Source: Agromyces laixinhei (GTDB lineage: Bacteria; Actinomycetota; Actinomycetes; Actinomycetales; Microbacteriaceae). From it: a DNA stretch of 64,000 bases. The number at the start of each line of letters is the position of its first letter. The first letter of the stretch is position 1. The stretch lies in assembly GCF_006337065.1 (NCBI RefSeq), contig NZ_CP040872.1, forward strand, positions 2,976,001-3,040,000, written 5' to 3'. The position numbers and the translations under genes are program-made. The notes under the pieces are model-generated. The model made no database searches, was not told where the DNA came from, and saw only the letters and a list, made by a program, of their open reading frames with translations. Below, piece by piece: positions 30,991 through 39,267 of this stretch.

Positions 30991-31848
30991 ATGCTCAGGC
31001 GATTCCTCTCCGGCGCCGGCCTCCTGTTTCGCGGCTTCGGTTTCTGGGGGAGGCGGCCAGGCGTGATGCTGCTCGGGCTGATCCCCGCGGCGATCGTGTT
31101 CGTGATCGTGCTCGCCGCACTCGTGGCACTCGGCATCCAGCTGCCGGCGATCGCCCAGTGGGCGACGCCGTTCGCCGAGAGTTGGGACGCATTCTGGGCG
31201 GTGTCACTGCGCATCGGCATCGCGGCGGTGACCTTCGCCGGCGCGGTGCTGCTTGCGGCGGTGACGTTCACGGCCCTGACCCTCGCCGTCGGCGACCCGT
31301 TCTACGAGCGCATCTGGCGGGCCGTCGAACTCGAACTCGGCGGCGAGGTACCCGATCGCGGAGCGGGGTTCTGGCGCGCCGCGGGCGACGCCGCCGCGCT
31401 CATCGCACTCGGCATCGTCGCGGCCGTCGTCGTGGGCCTCGTCGGATTCGTGCCGCTGATCGGAACGATCGCGGCACCGGTGCTGGGCGTGGCTCTCTCG
31501 GGCTGGCTGCTCGCCAGGGAACTCACGGCACGCGCCTTCGAGGCCCGTGGCATCACTGCGGCGGCCCGCAAGGCCGTGCTTCGCGGGCACCGGGCCCGGA
31601 TGCTCGGATTCGGCGTCGCGACGCAGCTCTGCTTCATGGTGCCGCTCGGCGCGGTGGTCGCGATGCCCGCCGCGGTGGCCGGATCGACGATGCTCGCCCG
31701 CGGCGCCCTGGATGCCGCCGCAGCGCGGATGTCCCGGAACACCGCTCCGGGACATCCGCTCGATGCGCAGTCTCTCTCGCTGCCCGTCAGCCCTCGCTCT
31801 GAACCCGTCGACGGCGGAGCATCAGGAACACCGCGCCCGCCGCAATGA
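30991..31848 (+). CDS. EI24-domain (CysZ-like) membrane protein with read-through tail
   Basis: A 285-residue protein. Residues 1-245 match the EI24/CysZ membrane family: GLIPAAIVFVIVLAALV, the conserved GDPFYERIW, GFVPLIGTIAAP and ARELTARAFEARGI. CysZ carries sulfate in Proteobacteria; actinobacterial members are less defined. The last 40 residues are unusual. They run through a 14-bp hairpin (31725-31759) that looks like a terminator, then 62 bases antisense into the metallophosphoesterase gene. The family normally ends near the hairpin, so the original stop was probably lost. Confidence 0.85.
   Translation: MLRRFLSGAGLLFRGFGFWGRRPGVMLLGLIPAAIVFVIVLAALVALGIQLPAIAQWATPFAESWDAFWAVSLRIGIAAVTFAGAVLLAAVTFTALTLAVGDPFYERIWRAVELELGGEVPDRGAGFWRAAGDAAALIALGIVAAVVVGLVGFVPLIGTIAAPVLGVALSGWLLARELTARAFEARGITAAARKAVLRGHRARMLGFGVATQLCFMVPLGAVVAMPAAVAGSTMLARGALDAAAARMSRNTAPGHPLDAQSLSLPVSPRSEPVDGGASGTPRPPQ
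31725..31759. terminator. 14-bp perfect hairpin inside the EI24 reading frame
   Basis: GCGGATGTCCCGGA pairs with TCCGGGACATCCGC across a 7-base loop. It sits 27 bases beyond the stop of the convergent metallophosphoesterase, as expected for its terminator, yet is translated in the EI24 gene. Confidence 0.65.
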
Positions 31849-34324
31849 GGACGATCGCGATGCCGCCGAAGACGGCGCCTTCGAAGCCCGTGCTTGCGAG
31901 GTCGCCCGAGGGGCCGCCGGCGTCGGTCGCGCCGCCGTCTCCGCCCCCGCTGCCGCCGTCTCCGCCCGCGCCGCCGCCGGTTCCGGGTTCAGCGGCGATC
32001 GTGAACGATCCGGTCAACGGTTCGGAGACCCGCTCGCCGAATCCCTGGCGGAGCTCGAAGGCGTAGTCTCCGGGAGCGAGCTCCGCGAGTCGCGGGCCGA
32101 CGGCCGCTGCGACCTGCCCGGCACCTGCCGAACCGGAACCCGTCGCCGCCGTCTCGCCGAGCGGGATCGACCAGGTGCCGTCGGCGCCGACCGTCGCCGT
32201 TCCGGCGACGTCGCCCGTCAGCGACACCGTCGCGCTCGGGGTGCCGGTGCCGGAGATCGCGTCGACGACGGACCCCGCCGGCAGCTGGCCGCTCGGCGCC
32301 GTGGTGGTGAGCGTGTCGAGGGCGGGGCGAGCCGTGAGCCACTGGTCGGGCGTCGTCGGACGGTCCACCAGGCGGGTCTCGCCGATGCAGCCGGCCCAGC
32401 CGTTCAGCGCGCGGTCGTCAGCCCAGTCGGCACCGAAGATCCACGGCATGTCGCCGTTCACGCTCTGCCCGAGCGTGTCGGTGGTGTTGCGCAGCACCGG
32501 CGCGCCGTCGACGTACATGGTCGAGGTCGACGAGGCCGGATCGTTGACGAGTGCGACGTGCACCCATCGGTCGAGCATGATCTCACCCGACCACGCCGTG
32601 CGATCGCCCTTCGTCGTCTCGGCGGGAACCTCGGTCCACTGGAACTCCTTGAGGTTCGACAGGCCGAGCGCGGCAGGCGACGCCGTGTAGTCCCACTGCG
32701 ACCACGGCATGCCGGGCATCGTCGAGCGATTGCCTGAACGGGTGATCGCCTTCATCCAACCGTTCGAATCCGCCGTCCACGAACCGTCGATCTTCAGGAA
32801 CGTCTCGAGGGTGTACCCGTTCTCGAGCCGGGCGTCGTTGACCGCCGCATCCGGCGCCGTCTGCAGGTAACTGAACCGATTCTCGATCTTGTCCGATTCC
32901 GCGAAGCAGACCGCTCCACCGTCCGACGAGAACGGATTCGCCTCGTTCGTGACGGTCACGTCTTCGACCATCGCGGTCGGCGACCCCGATTCGGCGATCG
33001 CGACTCGAGTGAGGTCCGCGTCTCCCGCGATGTCCTCGAACACCTGTCGCTCCTGAACGACGCCGGGGGTGTCGCCGAATCTCCAGTGGGCGAGCGTGCC
33101 GTCGGCCTCCACGAAGTCCTCACGCGACCCGGGCTGCTCGAGGTCGATCGGGGCGGGTGCTTCGAACCCGTCGAGCAGGATGTCTCTGGCGCGCTGCGTG
33201 AGCGACGGCTCGTCGGCAGCCCCGGGCGCGAAGTCGGGGGCGAACCCCGCGAATCGCGTGGCGAAGTCGATGTCGAGTGCGAACTGCTGGTTCGGACCCT
33301 CGAGGAACGGCTGGTCGTAGCTGGTCAGCGATTCATGCGGCTTCGTGACCACCCAAGGAGACGCCGTCTGCACCGAGATGCGATCGTTGGTGAGGTCGAA
33401 CTCGAGCAGCCCCAGATAGCCGTTGCCGCCCTCGTACGCCATCTGGTAGTCCATCAGCACATTCGTGACGGAGTTGCCCGAATCGTTCAGGCGAGTGAGC
33501 TGCGCCGCGCCGTGGAAGTGCCCGTTGAACGTGAGGAAGATCTGGTCATTGCCGCGGATGAGCTGATCCCAGAGCCGTGCCCCGTACGGGTCCTCCTTCG
33601 GGGTGACCGTGTCGGGCTCGACGTTCAGCAGCGCATGGGTCGTGAGGATGACGGGCAGCGTCGGGTGCTCGTCGATCACTCCCTGCGCCCATTCGAGGGT
33701 GGCATCCGAGGCCCGCCAGCTGAGCGCGAGCACGAGGAACTCCTGACCGGCGGCCTCGAACACGTGGTACTGGTTGAATCCGGTCGGATCGGCGCCCCCG
33801 AAGGTGGACACGTCGGCGGCGCGCGTCGGACCGAACCACTTGAGGTACGGCTCGGCGGCGAGGTCGTACTCGGTGTCGAAGTGGTCGTCTGCCGAGTTCA
33901 GCACGTCGTGGTTGCCTGCGAGGATCGAGTACGGCAGGCCGTCATCGTCGAGCGCCGCGATCGCGTTGTCGGCGGCACGCCATTCAGCCTCCGTGCCGAC
34001 TCTGTCGACGACATCGCCCAGGTGGGCGACGAACGGGATGTTGAGTTCATCGCGGTGCTCGGCAAGCCACTCGGTCTGCGTCTCGAACGGGTCGCTGCCG
34101 TACCTCGGCATGAACTGGTCGGCGGAGTACCGGGAGTAGAACTGGGTGTCGGGCAGCACGGCGAGGGTGAATCGCGCCGCCAGATCCGCCTCCTCGGCCG
34201 AGGCTGCGACCGTGGGAACGGCGAACGACGCGCCCAGGGTCGCAGTCGCCACGAAAGCGGCGGCGATCCGCCCCCATCGACGACGAGGTGCAGCGGGCGG
34301 ACGGTCGGGTGGTGCGAGGCTCAC
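31787..34324 (-). CDS. Surface-anchored metallophosphoesterase with LamG-like domain
   Basis: An 845-residue exported protein. GTG at 34324 (GGAG 5 bases upstream) gives a signal peptide with RRR and a hydrophobic core ending PTVAASA. A calcineurin-like phosphoesterase follows: LAVLPDTQ, HLGDVVDRVG, LAGNHDVL, THALLN and FNGHFHGA give the metal ligands. A concanavalin/LamG-like domain comes next (YTLETFLKIDG to IFGADWADD), then an Ig-like segment, a Gly-rich linker, LASTG, a hydrophobic helix and RRRRVQ. LAxTG is the sorting signal of class E sortases, so the enzyme is probably linked to the cell wall. Its 3' end overlaps the EI24 gene by 62 bases. Confidence 0.9.
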   Translation of the reverse strand: MSLAPPDRPPAAPRRRWGRIAAAFVATATLGASFAVPTVAASAEEADLAARFTLAVLPDTQFYSRYSADQFMPRYGSDPFETQTEWLAEHRDELNIPFVAHLGDVVDRVGTEAEWRAADNAIAALDDDGLPYSILAGNHDVLNSADDHFDTEYDLAAEPYLKWFGPTRAADVSTFGGADPTGFNQYHVFEAAGQEFLVLALSWRASDATLEWAQGVIDEHPTLPVILTTHALLNVEPDTVTPKEDPYGARLWDQLIRGNDQIFLTFNGHFHGAAQLTRLNDSGNSVTNVLMDYQMAYEGGNGYLGLLEFDLTNDRISVQTASPWVVTKPHESLTSYDQPFLEGPNQQFALDIDFATRFAGFAPDFAPGAADEPSLTQRARDILLDGFEAPAPIDLEQPGSREDFVEADGTLAHWRFGDTPGVVQERQVFEDIAGDADLTRVAIAESGSPTAMVEDVTVTNEANPFSSDGGAVCFAESDKIENRFSYLQTAPDAAVNDARLENGYTLETFLKIDGSWTADSNGWMKAITRSGNRSTMPGMPWSQWDYTASPAALGLSNLKEFQWTEVPAETTKGDRTAWSGEIMLDRWVHVALVNDPASSTSTMYVDGAPVLRNTTDTLGQSVNGDMPWIFGADWADDRALNGWAGCIGETRLVDRPTTPDQWLTARPALDTLTTTAPSGQLPAGSVVDAISGTGTPSATVSLTGDVAGTATVGADGTWSIPLGETAATGSGSAGAGQVAAAVGPRLAELAPGDYAFELRQGFGERVSEPLTGSFTIAAEPGTGGGAGGDGGSGGGDGGATDAGGPSGDLASTGFEGAVFGGIAIVLIAAGAVFLMLRRRRVQSEG

Positions 34325-34345
34325 AAGTGCTCCAATCAGTGGAAC

Positions 34346-34379
34346 GTACGTCGCCGCCGGTCGTCCGGCGGCGACGTAC
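34346..34379. terminator. 15-bp perfect hairpin with 4-base loop
   Basis: 34346-34360 (GTACGTCGCCGCCGG) pairs with 34365-34379. It is in the leader of the metallophosphoesterase and downstream of the epoxide hydrolase on the same strand. No T-tract follows. It could be a terminator of the upstream gene, an attenuator, or a binding site. Confidence 0.6.
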
Positions 34380-34464
34380 ACATTTGTGAAGACAAGTGAA
34401 CGTTTCCCGTCCTCCCCGCGAACCCCCGGCGAACGCGACACGACGCTGCGGGGGCATCGACTCC

Positions 34465-35610
34465 TCAGGCCGAGCGCTGCCCGGCGAAGAACGCCCTGAT
34501 GTCGCCGGCCACGAGTTCTGGGCGCTCGAGGGCTGCGTAGTGGCCGCCCTCTTCGAACCGGCTCCAGTGCACGATGTTCGAGTTGTCACGCTCGGCGAAG
34601 ACCTTGATCGTCTGGAAGTCGTCCTTGAAGACCGCGACACCGGTGCGCGCGCTGCTCACCTGCGGCTCGTCCTCGGCACGGGCGTTGTCGAGGTAGCTGC
34701 GGCTCATACCCGCAGCGGCATTTGCGAACCACGTGACGCTGACCTCGACGAGGATCTGCTCGAGCGTGACGAGCGAGGTGCCGTTGCCGAAGGAGTTGAA
34801 CAGCTCGGAGTAGGCGAACAGACCGATCGGCGAGTCGCTGAGCCCCACCGCCACGGTCTGCGGGCGGCTCGCGTTCATCGTGTTGTAGCCGCCCACCGAC
34901 TGGAACCACTGCATGTGCTCGAGCCCCGCGTAGTCCTGTGGTTCGAGGTGCTCGAACTCTGCGGGGTCGCCGCTCGGGAACGAGAAGAGCTGCAGCACGT
35001 GCAGGCCGAGGAAGCCCTCGGGGTCGAGGAGCCCGAGCTCACGGGCGACGAGCGCGCCGTTGTCGGAGCCGTGGATGCCGTACTCGGAATATCCGAGCCG
35101 ACGCATGAGCTCGTCGTAGACGCGGGCGACGCGAGCGGTGGTCCAGCCGGGCGCGGCGACCGGGTTCGAGAAGCCGAACCCCGGGGCATCCGGAATCACG
35201 AGGTCGAAGGCGTCTTCGGCGCGGCCGCCGTGCGCGACCGGGTCGACGAGCAGGTCGATGAGGTCGAGGTAGTCGACGGATGACCCGGGGTAGGTGTGCG
35301 CGAGCAGCAGCGGTGTCGCATCGGGGTGAGGCGAGCGCACGTGGATGAAGTGGATGCGCTGGCCGTCGACGTCGGTCGTGAAGTGGGGCACGGCGTTGAT
35401 GCGTGCCTCGGCCGCGCGCCAGTCGAGCCCGCGCCAGGCCTCGACGGCCTCGCGGAGGTAGGAGTTCGGGGTGCCGGTGTCCCAGTCGTCGGCGGGAGCA
35501 GGCTGGGGCAGGCGGGTGCGCGCGAGCCGTTCCATGAGGTCGTCGACGTCGGCCTGGGGCACGTCGACGGTGAACGGGCGGATCTCGGTGGAAGAGGTGG
35601 TGTTCGTCAT
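34465..35610 (-). CDS. Epoxide hydrolase family protein
   Basis: A 381-residue alpha/beta hydrolase with the N-terminal epoxide-hydrolase extension (FTVDVPQADVDDLMERLART). The oxyanion loop reads HTYPGSSVDYLD in place of the usual HGWPGS. The nucleophile elbow is IHGSDNGALVA, with Asp as expected for epoxide hydrolases. DAPGFGFS and the C-terminal GGHYAALERPE (His) complete the site. Substrates are epoxides or related esters. The ATG at 35610 is 7 bases from TACCGT. It is divergent from a WYL regulator with a 19-bp palindrome between them, so it is probably its target. Confidence 0.9.
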   Translation of the reverse strand: MTNTTSSTEIRPFTVDVPQADVDDLMERLARTRLPQPAPADDWDTGTPNSYLREAVEAWRGLDWRAAEARINAVPHFTTDVDGQRIHFIHVRSPHPDATPLLLAHTYPGSSVDYLDLIDLLVDPVAHGGRAEDAFDLVIPDAPGFGFSNPVAAPGWTTARVARVYDELMRRLGYSEYGIHGSDNGALVARELGLLDPEGFLGLHVLQLFSFPSGDPAEFEHLEPQDYAGLEHMQWFQSVGGYNTMNASRPQTVAVGLSDSPIGLFAYSELFNSFGNGTSLVTLEQILVEVSVTWFANAAAGMSRSYLDNARAEDEPQVSSARTGVAVFKDDFQTIKVFAERDNSNIVHWSRFEEGGHYAALERPELVAGDIRAFFAGQRSA

Positions 35611-35617
35611 GTCTTCG

Positions 35618-35623
35618 ACGGTA
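35618..35623 (-). promoter_or_regulatory. Leaderless -10 (TACCGT) for the epoxide hydrolase
   Basis: TACCGT is 7 bases before the ATG at 35610. Confidence 0.55.
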
Positions 35624-35632
35624 CGGTGTATA

Positions 35633-35651
35633 TAGGAACGTTCAGTTCCTA
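35633..35651. promoter_or_regulatory. 19-bp palindromic operator, WYL regulator
   Basis: TAGGAAC at 35633-35639 and GTTCCTA at 35645-35651 are perfect inverted repeats separated by 5 bases, centred between the divergent genes. A TATATA on the plus strand overlaps its left edge. Confidence 0.65.
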
Positions 35652-36632
35652 ATGATCGAACGGGTCTGCACGATGTCCGATACCGCCGCACGGCTGCTCT
35701 CGCTGCTCGCCCTGCTGCAGTCCCGCCCCGACTGGACGAGCGCTGAACTCGGCGCCAGGCTCGGCGTGACCCCGCGCACCATCCGCAACGACATCGATCG
35801 CCTGCGCGAACTCGACTATCCCGTCGACGCGACCCGCGGCGCTGCGGGCGGCTACCGGCTCGGCGCGGGCGCGAAGCTGCCGCCGCTGCTGCTCGACGAC
35901 GAGGAGGCGGTCGCCGTGGCGATCGGACTGCGGGTCGCGACGGGCATCTCGGGCGTCGAGGAGTCGAGCACCCGCGCTCTCACGAAACTCGAACAGATGC
36001 TGCCGTCGCGGCTCCGGCCGACGGTCGAGGCGCTCGCGACGGTGATCGAGCGGGCGCCCGAGAACAACGACACGGATGCCCCCGACCCCGAGGTCGATGC
36101 GGCGGTGCTCACAGCCGTGGCGAGCGCCATCCGCGGGGCCGAATGGATCAGGTTCGACTATCAGGGCACCGCGCGCCTCGTGGAGCCGTATCGCCTGCTG
36201 AGCTGGGCTCGGCGCTGGTACCTCGTGGGCCGCGACCCGGCAAGCGGGGAGTGGGGCACGTTCCGAGCCGACTGGATCGAACCGCGCATGCCGACGCGAC
36301 GCCGTTTCGAGCCGGCGACGGTGCCCGGCGGCGACTACACGGCGTTCGCGATGCGGTCGATCGCCGAGAGTGGTTGGAAGGTTCATGCGCGTCTGCGGAT
36401 CGCGGCGTCGGCGAGCGCGGTGCTCGCGCGCATCCATCACGCGGTCGGCGTCGTCGAGGCCGTCTCCGAGACCGAGTCCGTGCTCGTCACGGGCGCCGAC
36501 TCGCTCGACACCATCGCCGCCTACATCGGCATGCTGGGCATGGACTTCACCGTCGAATCGCCCGATGAACTGCGATCACTGCTCAAGACGTACAGCGAAC
36601 GCTACGCGAGAGCAGCAGGCACGCCCGCGTGA
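35652..36632 (+). CDS. WYL-domain (YafY-type) transcriptional regulator
   Basis: A 326-residue regulator. The N-terminal winged helix has TSAELGARLGVTPRTIRNDIDRL near residues 30-55, followed by GGYRLGAGAKLPPLLLDDEEA. The WYL domain shows WIRFDYQG, EPYRLLSWARRWYLVGRD and FRADWIEPRM. WYL proteins respond to small ligands or nucleic acids and often repress a divergent gene. The start could instead be the ATG at 35673 (MSDTAARL), where many homologues begin; neither has a strong ribosome binding site. Confidence 0.88.
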   Translation: MIERVCTMSDTAARLLSLLALLQSRPDWTSAELGARLGVTPRTIRNDIDRLRELDYPVDATRGAAGGYRLGAGAKLPPLLLDDEEAVAVAIGLRVATGISGVEESSTRALTKLEQMLPSRLRPTVEALATVIERAPENNDTDAPDPEVDAAVLTAVASAIRGAEWIRFDYQGTARLVEPYRLLSWARRWYLVGRDPASGEWGTFRADWIEPRMPTRRRFEPATVPGGDYTAFAMRSIAESGWKVHARLRIAASASAVLARIHHAVGVVEAVSETESVLVTGADSLDTIAAYIGMLGMDFTVESPDELRSLLKTYSERYARAAGTPA

Positions 36633-36654
36633 GGCGGCGACCCGGCCGAACGAT

Positions 36655-37851
36655 TCAGCGGCACGCCTTCGAACGCTCGATGAGCTCGTCGGGAGGGTGG
36701 CCGTAGAGCCACTCGCCGTTGCCGTTGGGGTCGGTGTGACCCAAGCCGATCGCCCAGGCGGTGGCCCATGGCTCGTTGTTGTTCGCGTACTCGCCGACGA
36801 GGTCGAGGCACTTCGAGGTGATCGCATGACCGACCTCGTGCGTGACGAGAGCGACGATGGTGGGGTCGCCCCAGCGCTCGGCGATGCTGTTCGAGAGGGT
36901 GATCGTCGAGAGGCCGCCTTCCCAGGTGTCCCAGGTCGCGGTGCCGCCGGCCGAGCCGTTCTCGCCGTAGCCGATGACGATCGGCGCCCAGTCGAACTCG
37001 AGCAGCACGCCGCCCGCGATCGACCGTGCATAGGCTTCGACGGCGACGCGGCGGTCGTACAGCGGGCCGGCCTTCTCGGCCTCTTCGGCGGCATGGGTCG
37101 ACTGCAGTGCGTTCGCCGCCGCGACGTACTGATCGATGCGCGCGGCGGCGTCGTGGTCCCACGTCGTGGCACTCGCGAGCTCTTCGACGGTGTTGCGGTA
37201 CTCGATGCGCTCGATGTTGCGCGCGGACCCGTTGGCGGCCTCGATCGCAGCGGCGACCGGAGCGATGGCCGCGACGTATGCCACGCCGGCGTCGGCGGTC
37301 GAACGATCAGCCGACGCGAGGTCGGCGGCGTGCGCGCTCGACGCACGGGCCTCCGCGTCGAGGCGCTCGGTCTCAGCGGCGAGCAGATCCGAGGCGCGGT
37401 CGAGGTCGGCGAACCAGACGGGGCGGGGCAACGGCCGGGTCGGCTCGGCGAAGTCCGTGTGCGGTGCCGCCCCGATGACGGTGTCGAGGGTGCCGGCGGC
37501 GGTCGACAGCGCGGCCTTGGCCGTGGGGTCGACGAGGCCGTCGGGGGCGGCGAGCATCGAGGCCGCGATCTCCGCGCTCTCACCGGCATCCGCTTCGGCC
37601 AGTGCCGTCGACTCGCCGATCGCCGCCGCGTCGTCGACGGCGACCCGGTGGGCTGCCACCGCAGCGTCGAAGCGAAGATTCGCGATCGCACTCACGGCGA
37701 GGATTCCCGCCGCGACCAGGAGGAACAGGGCGATGCCGACCATCGTCCACGCGACGACCGAGCGCGAGCGGCGCGGGGTTCCGGGATCATCGGGCACCGC
37801 GAGGGCGGGGCCCGAGTCGAGGCTCACGGTCGGCGCGGATTCGGTGGTCAC
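36655..37851 (-). CDS. Membrane-anchored HEVGH protein, paralogue 1
   Basis: A 398-residue protein with a short cytoplasmic N-terminus, one transmembrane helix (about residues 33-56), then an extracytoplasmic Ala-rich helical region. The C-terminal domain (about 280-398) contains LLEFDWAP, TWDTWEGGLSTITLSNS and THEVGHAITSKC (His338, Glu339, His342). NNEPWATAWAIG follows with Glu360, a possible third zinc ligand. The protein ends in Lys-Ala-Cys-Arg. HExxH suggests a zinc metallopeptidase, but I do not recognise the family. GTG at 37851 is 6 bases from GATACT. A paralogue lies directly upstream. Confidence 0.78.
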   Translation of the reverse strand: MTTESAPTVSLDSGPALAVPDDPGTPRRSRSVVAWTMVGIALFLLVAAGILAVSAIANLRFDAAVAAHRVAVDDAAAIGESTALAEADAGESAEIAASMLAAPDGLVDPTAKAALSTAAGTLDTVIGAAPHTDFAEPTRPLPRPVWFADLDRASDLLAAETERLDAEARASSAHAADLASADRSTADAGVAYVAAIAPVAAAIEAANGSARNIERIEYRNTVEELASATTWDHDAAARIDQYVAAANALQSTHAAEEAEKAGPLYDRRVAVEAYARSIAGGVLLEFDWAPIVIGYGENGSAGGTATWDTWEGGLSTITLSNSIAERWGDPTIVALVTHEVGHAITSKCLDLVGEYANNNEPWATAWAIGLGHTDPNGNGEWLYGHPPDELIERSKACR

Positions 37852-37857
37852 TCGTGA

Positions 37858-37863
37858 AGTATC
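37858..37863 (-). promoter_or_regulatory. Leaderless -10 (GATACT), paralogue 1
   Basis: GATACT is 6 bases before the GTG at 37851. Paralogue 2 has CATACT at the same distance. Confidence 0.5.
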
Positions 37864-37939
37864 GCCGCTCGGGCACGGATCGGGCAATCCGCACGATGAT
37901 CTCGCGAGTTCCTGATTGTTCCCGATGCCGAGTGCGGCC

Positions 37940-39139
37940 TCACCGGCAGCTCTGCGAGAGTGCGATGGCTTCGGGTGAGGGCTGCCCGTAGTTGTTCACG
38001 CCGTTGCTCTCGTGGGTATACCCCATGCCGATGGCCCAGGCAGTTGCCCAGACCTCGTTGTTGGAGGCAAGGCCGTCGCCCATCAGGTCGTAGCACTTCG
38101 AGGTGATCGAGTGGCCGACCTCGTGCACGACGAGCGCCACCACTCCCGGGTCGCCCCACATCTCGGCGACGCTGTTGGAAAGCGTGATCGTCGAGAGCCC
38201 GCCGTCGGAGGTGTCCCACGTCGAGGTTCCCCCGTACGAGCCGCCGGTGCCGTATCCGTTCACGGTGGGCGCCCAGTCGAACTCGAGCAGCACGCCACCG
38301 GCGATCGACCGCGCGAACTCCTCGACCTGCTTTCGACGCTCGTAGAGCGGTCCGGCCTTCTCCGCCTCCTCTGCACCGTGCGATGCCTGAGCGGCGCTCG
38401 CAGCGGCGACATATGCGTCGATGCGCGCCGGGGCGTCGGAGCCCCAGCCCGCCCCCTCGAGGTCTTCCATGGCCAGACGCAGTTCGATGCGGTCGAGGTT
38501 GCGGGCCGAACCGGTGGCTGCGTCGATCGACGTCGCGATCGGCGGAACCATCGCGATGAAGTTCGTGCCGCTCGTCTGCGTGTGCACGACGGCATCCTGC
38601 ACGACCTCGACGTGCTCGCGCGCGCCGATCGCCGCAGCCGCCAACCGCTCGGTGTCGGCCTCGAGTCCCTCGGTGGCGCGATCGAGGTCGGCGAACCACA
38701 CCGGCCGATCGTGGCCCTCGGGTGCGGCCGCGGACTCGCGGTCGAGCTCTTCGCCGGCATCGATGGCTGCGGTGAGCTCTGCCGCTGCAACACCCAGGTC
38801 GCCCTGAGCTGTCGTATCGACGAAGCCGGCGGTGGTGTCGAGCAGATCTGCGGCGAGTGCACCTGTCGACGTCGCCTCTGCGACGGCCGCGTCGAGTTGC
38901 GAGTACGCGCCGGCGGCCACAGCTGTCGACTCGGCCTGATCGGCGACCGCTGCGTCGAACCGCGCGTTCGCCGCGGCGTGAACGACGAGGGTCGTCGCGC
39001 CGGCGATGAGGAAGACCGTGACGCCGACGACGATCAGGCCGATGGTGCGGGGCGAGCGGCCCGCGGGGGCCGATGAACCGGTGTCTGTTCGTGATGCGTT
39101 CGAATCGGGCGTGCTGGCTGCGTCGGCGTCGAAAGTCAC
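37940..39139 (-). CDS. Membrane-anchored HEVGH protein, paralogue 2
   Basis: A 399-residue paralogue of the neighbouring gene with the same plan: cytoplasmic N-terminus, one helix (about residues 32-55), Ala-rich helical ectodomain, and a C-terminal domain with SIAGGVLLEFDWAP, GGLSTITLSNS, VHEVGHSITSKC (His339, Glu340, His343) and NNEVWATAWAIG (Glu362), ending Ser-Cys-Arg. The C-terminal 120 residues are far more alike than the ectodomain helices, and the cysteine after HEVGH and the near-terminal cysteine are kept in both, suggesting a disulfide. Start GTG at 39139, 6 bases from CATACT. Confidence 0.78.
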   Translation of the reverse strand: MTFDADAASTPDSNASRTDTGSSAPAGRSPRTIGLIVVGVTVFLIAGATTLVVHAAANARFDAAVADQAESTAVAAGAYSQLDAAVAEATSTGALAADLLDTTAGFVDTTAQGDLGVAAAELTAAIDAGEELDRESAAAPEGHDRPVWFADLDRATEGLEADTERLAAAAIGAREHVEVVQDAVVHTQTSGTNFIAMVPPIATSIDAATGSARNLDRIELRLAMEDLEGAGWGSDAPARIDAYVAAASAAQASHGAEEAEKAGPLYERRKQVEEFARSIAGGVLLEFDWAPTVNGYGTGGSYGGTSTWDTSDGGLSTITLSNSVAEMWGDPGVVALVVHEVGHSITSKCYDLMGDGLASNNEVWATAWAIGMGYTHESNGVNNYGQPSPEAIALSQSCR

Positions 39140-39145
39140 CAGTGC

Positions 39146-39151
39146 AGTATG
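39146..39151 (-). promoter_or_regulatory. Leaderless -10 (CATACT), paralogue 2
   Basis: CATACT is 6 bases before the GTG at 39139. Confidence 0.5.
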
Positions 39152-39210
39152 TCGGCCCCGTTCCGCTGAGACAAGCGGAATATGCGTTGCGAATCAAATG
39201 ACTGGTTCAC

Positions 39211-39240
39211 TTGACTGGGACGGATGACCCACAATACGCT
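39211..39240 (+). promoter_or_regulatory. Promoter of the secreted M19-like hydrolase
   Basis: TTGACT (39211-39216) and TACGCT (39235-39240) with an 18-base spacer; the leader has GGAGG 5 bases before the ATG. TGACTGG occurs twice with a 13-base period (39199 and 39212) over the -35, a possible operator. Confidence 0.5.
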
Positions 39241-39267
39241 TCCCTCCAATTGAGCAAGGAGGCTCCG

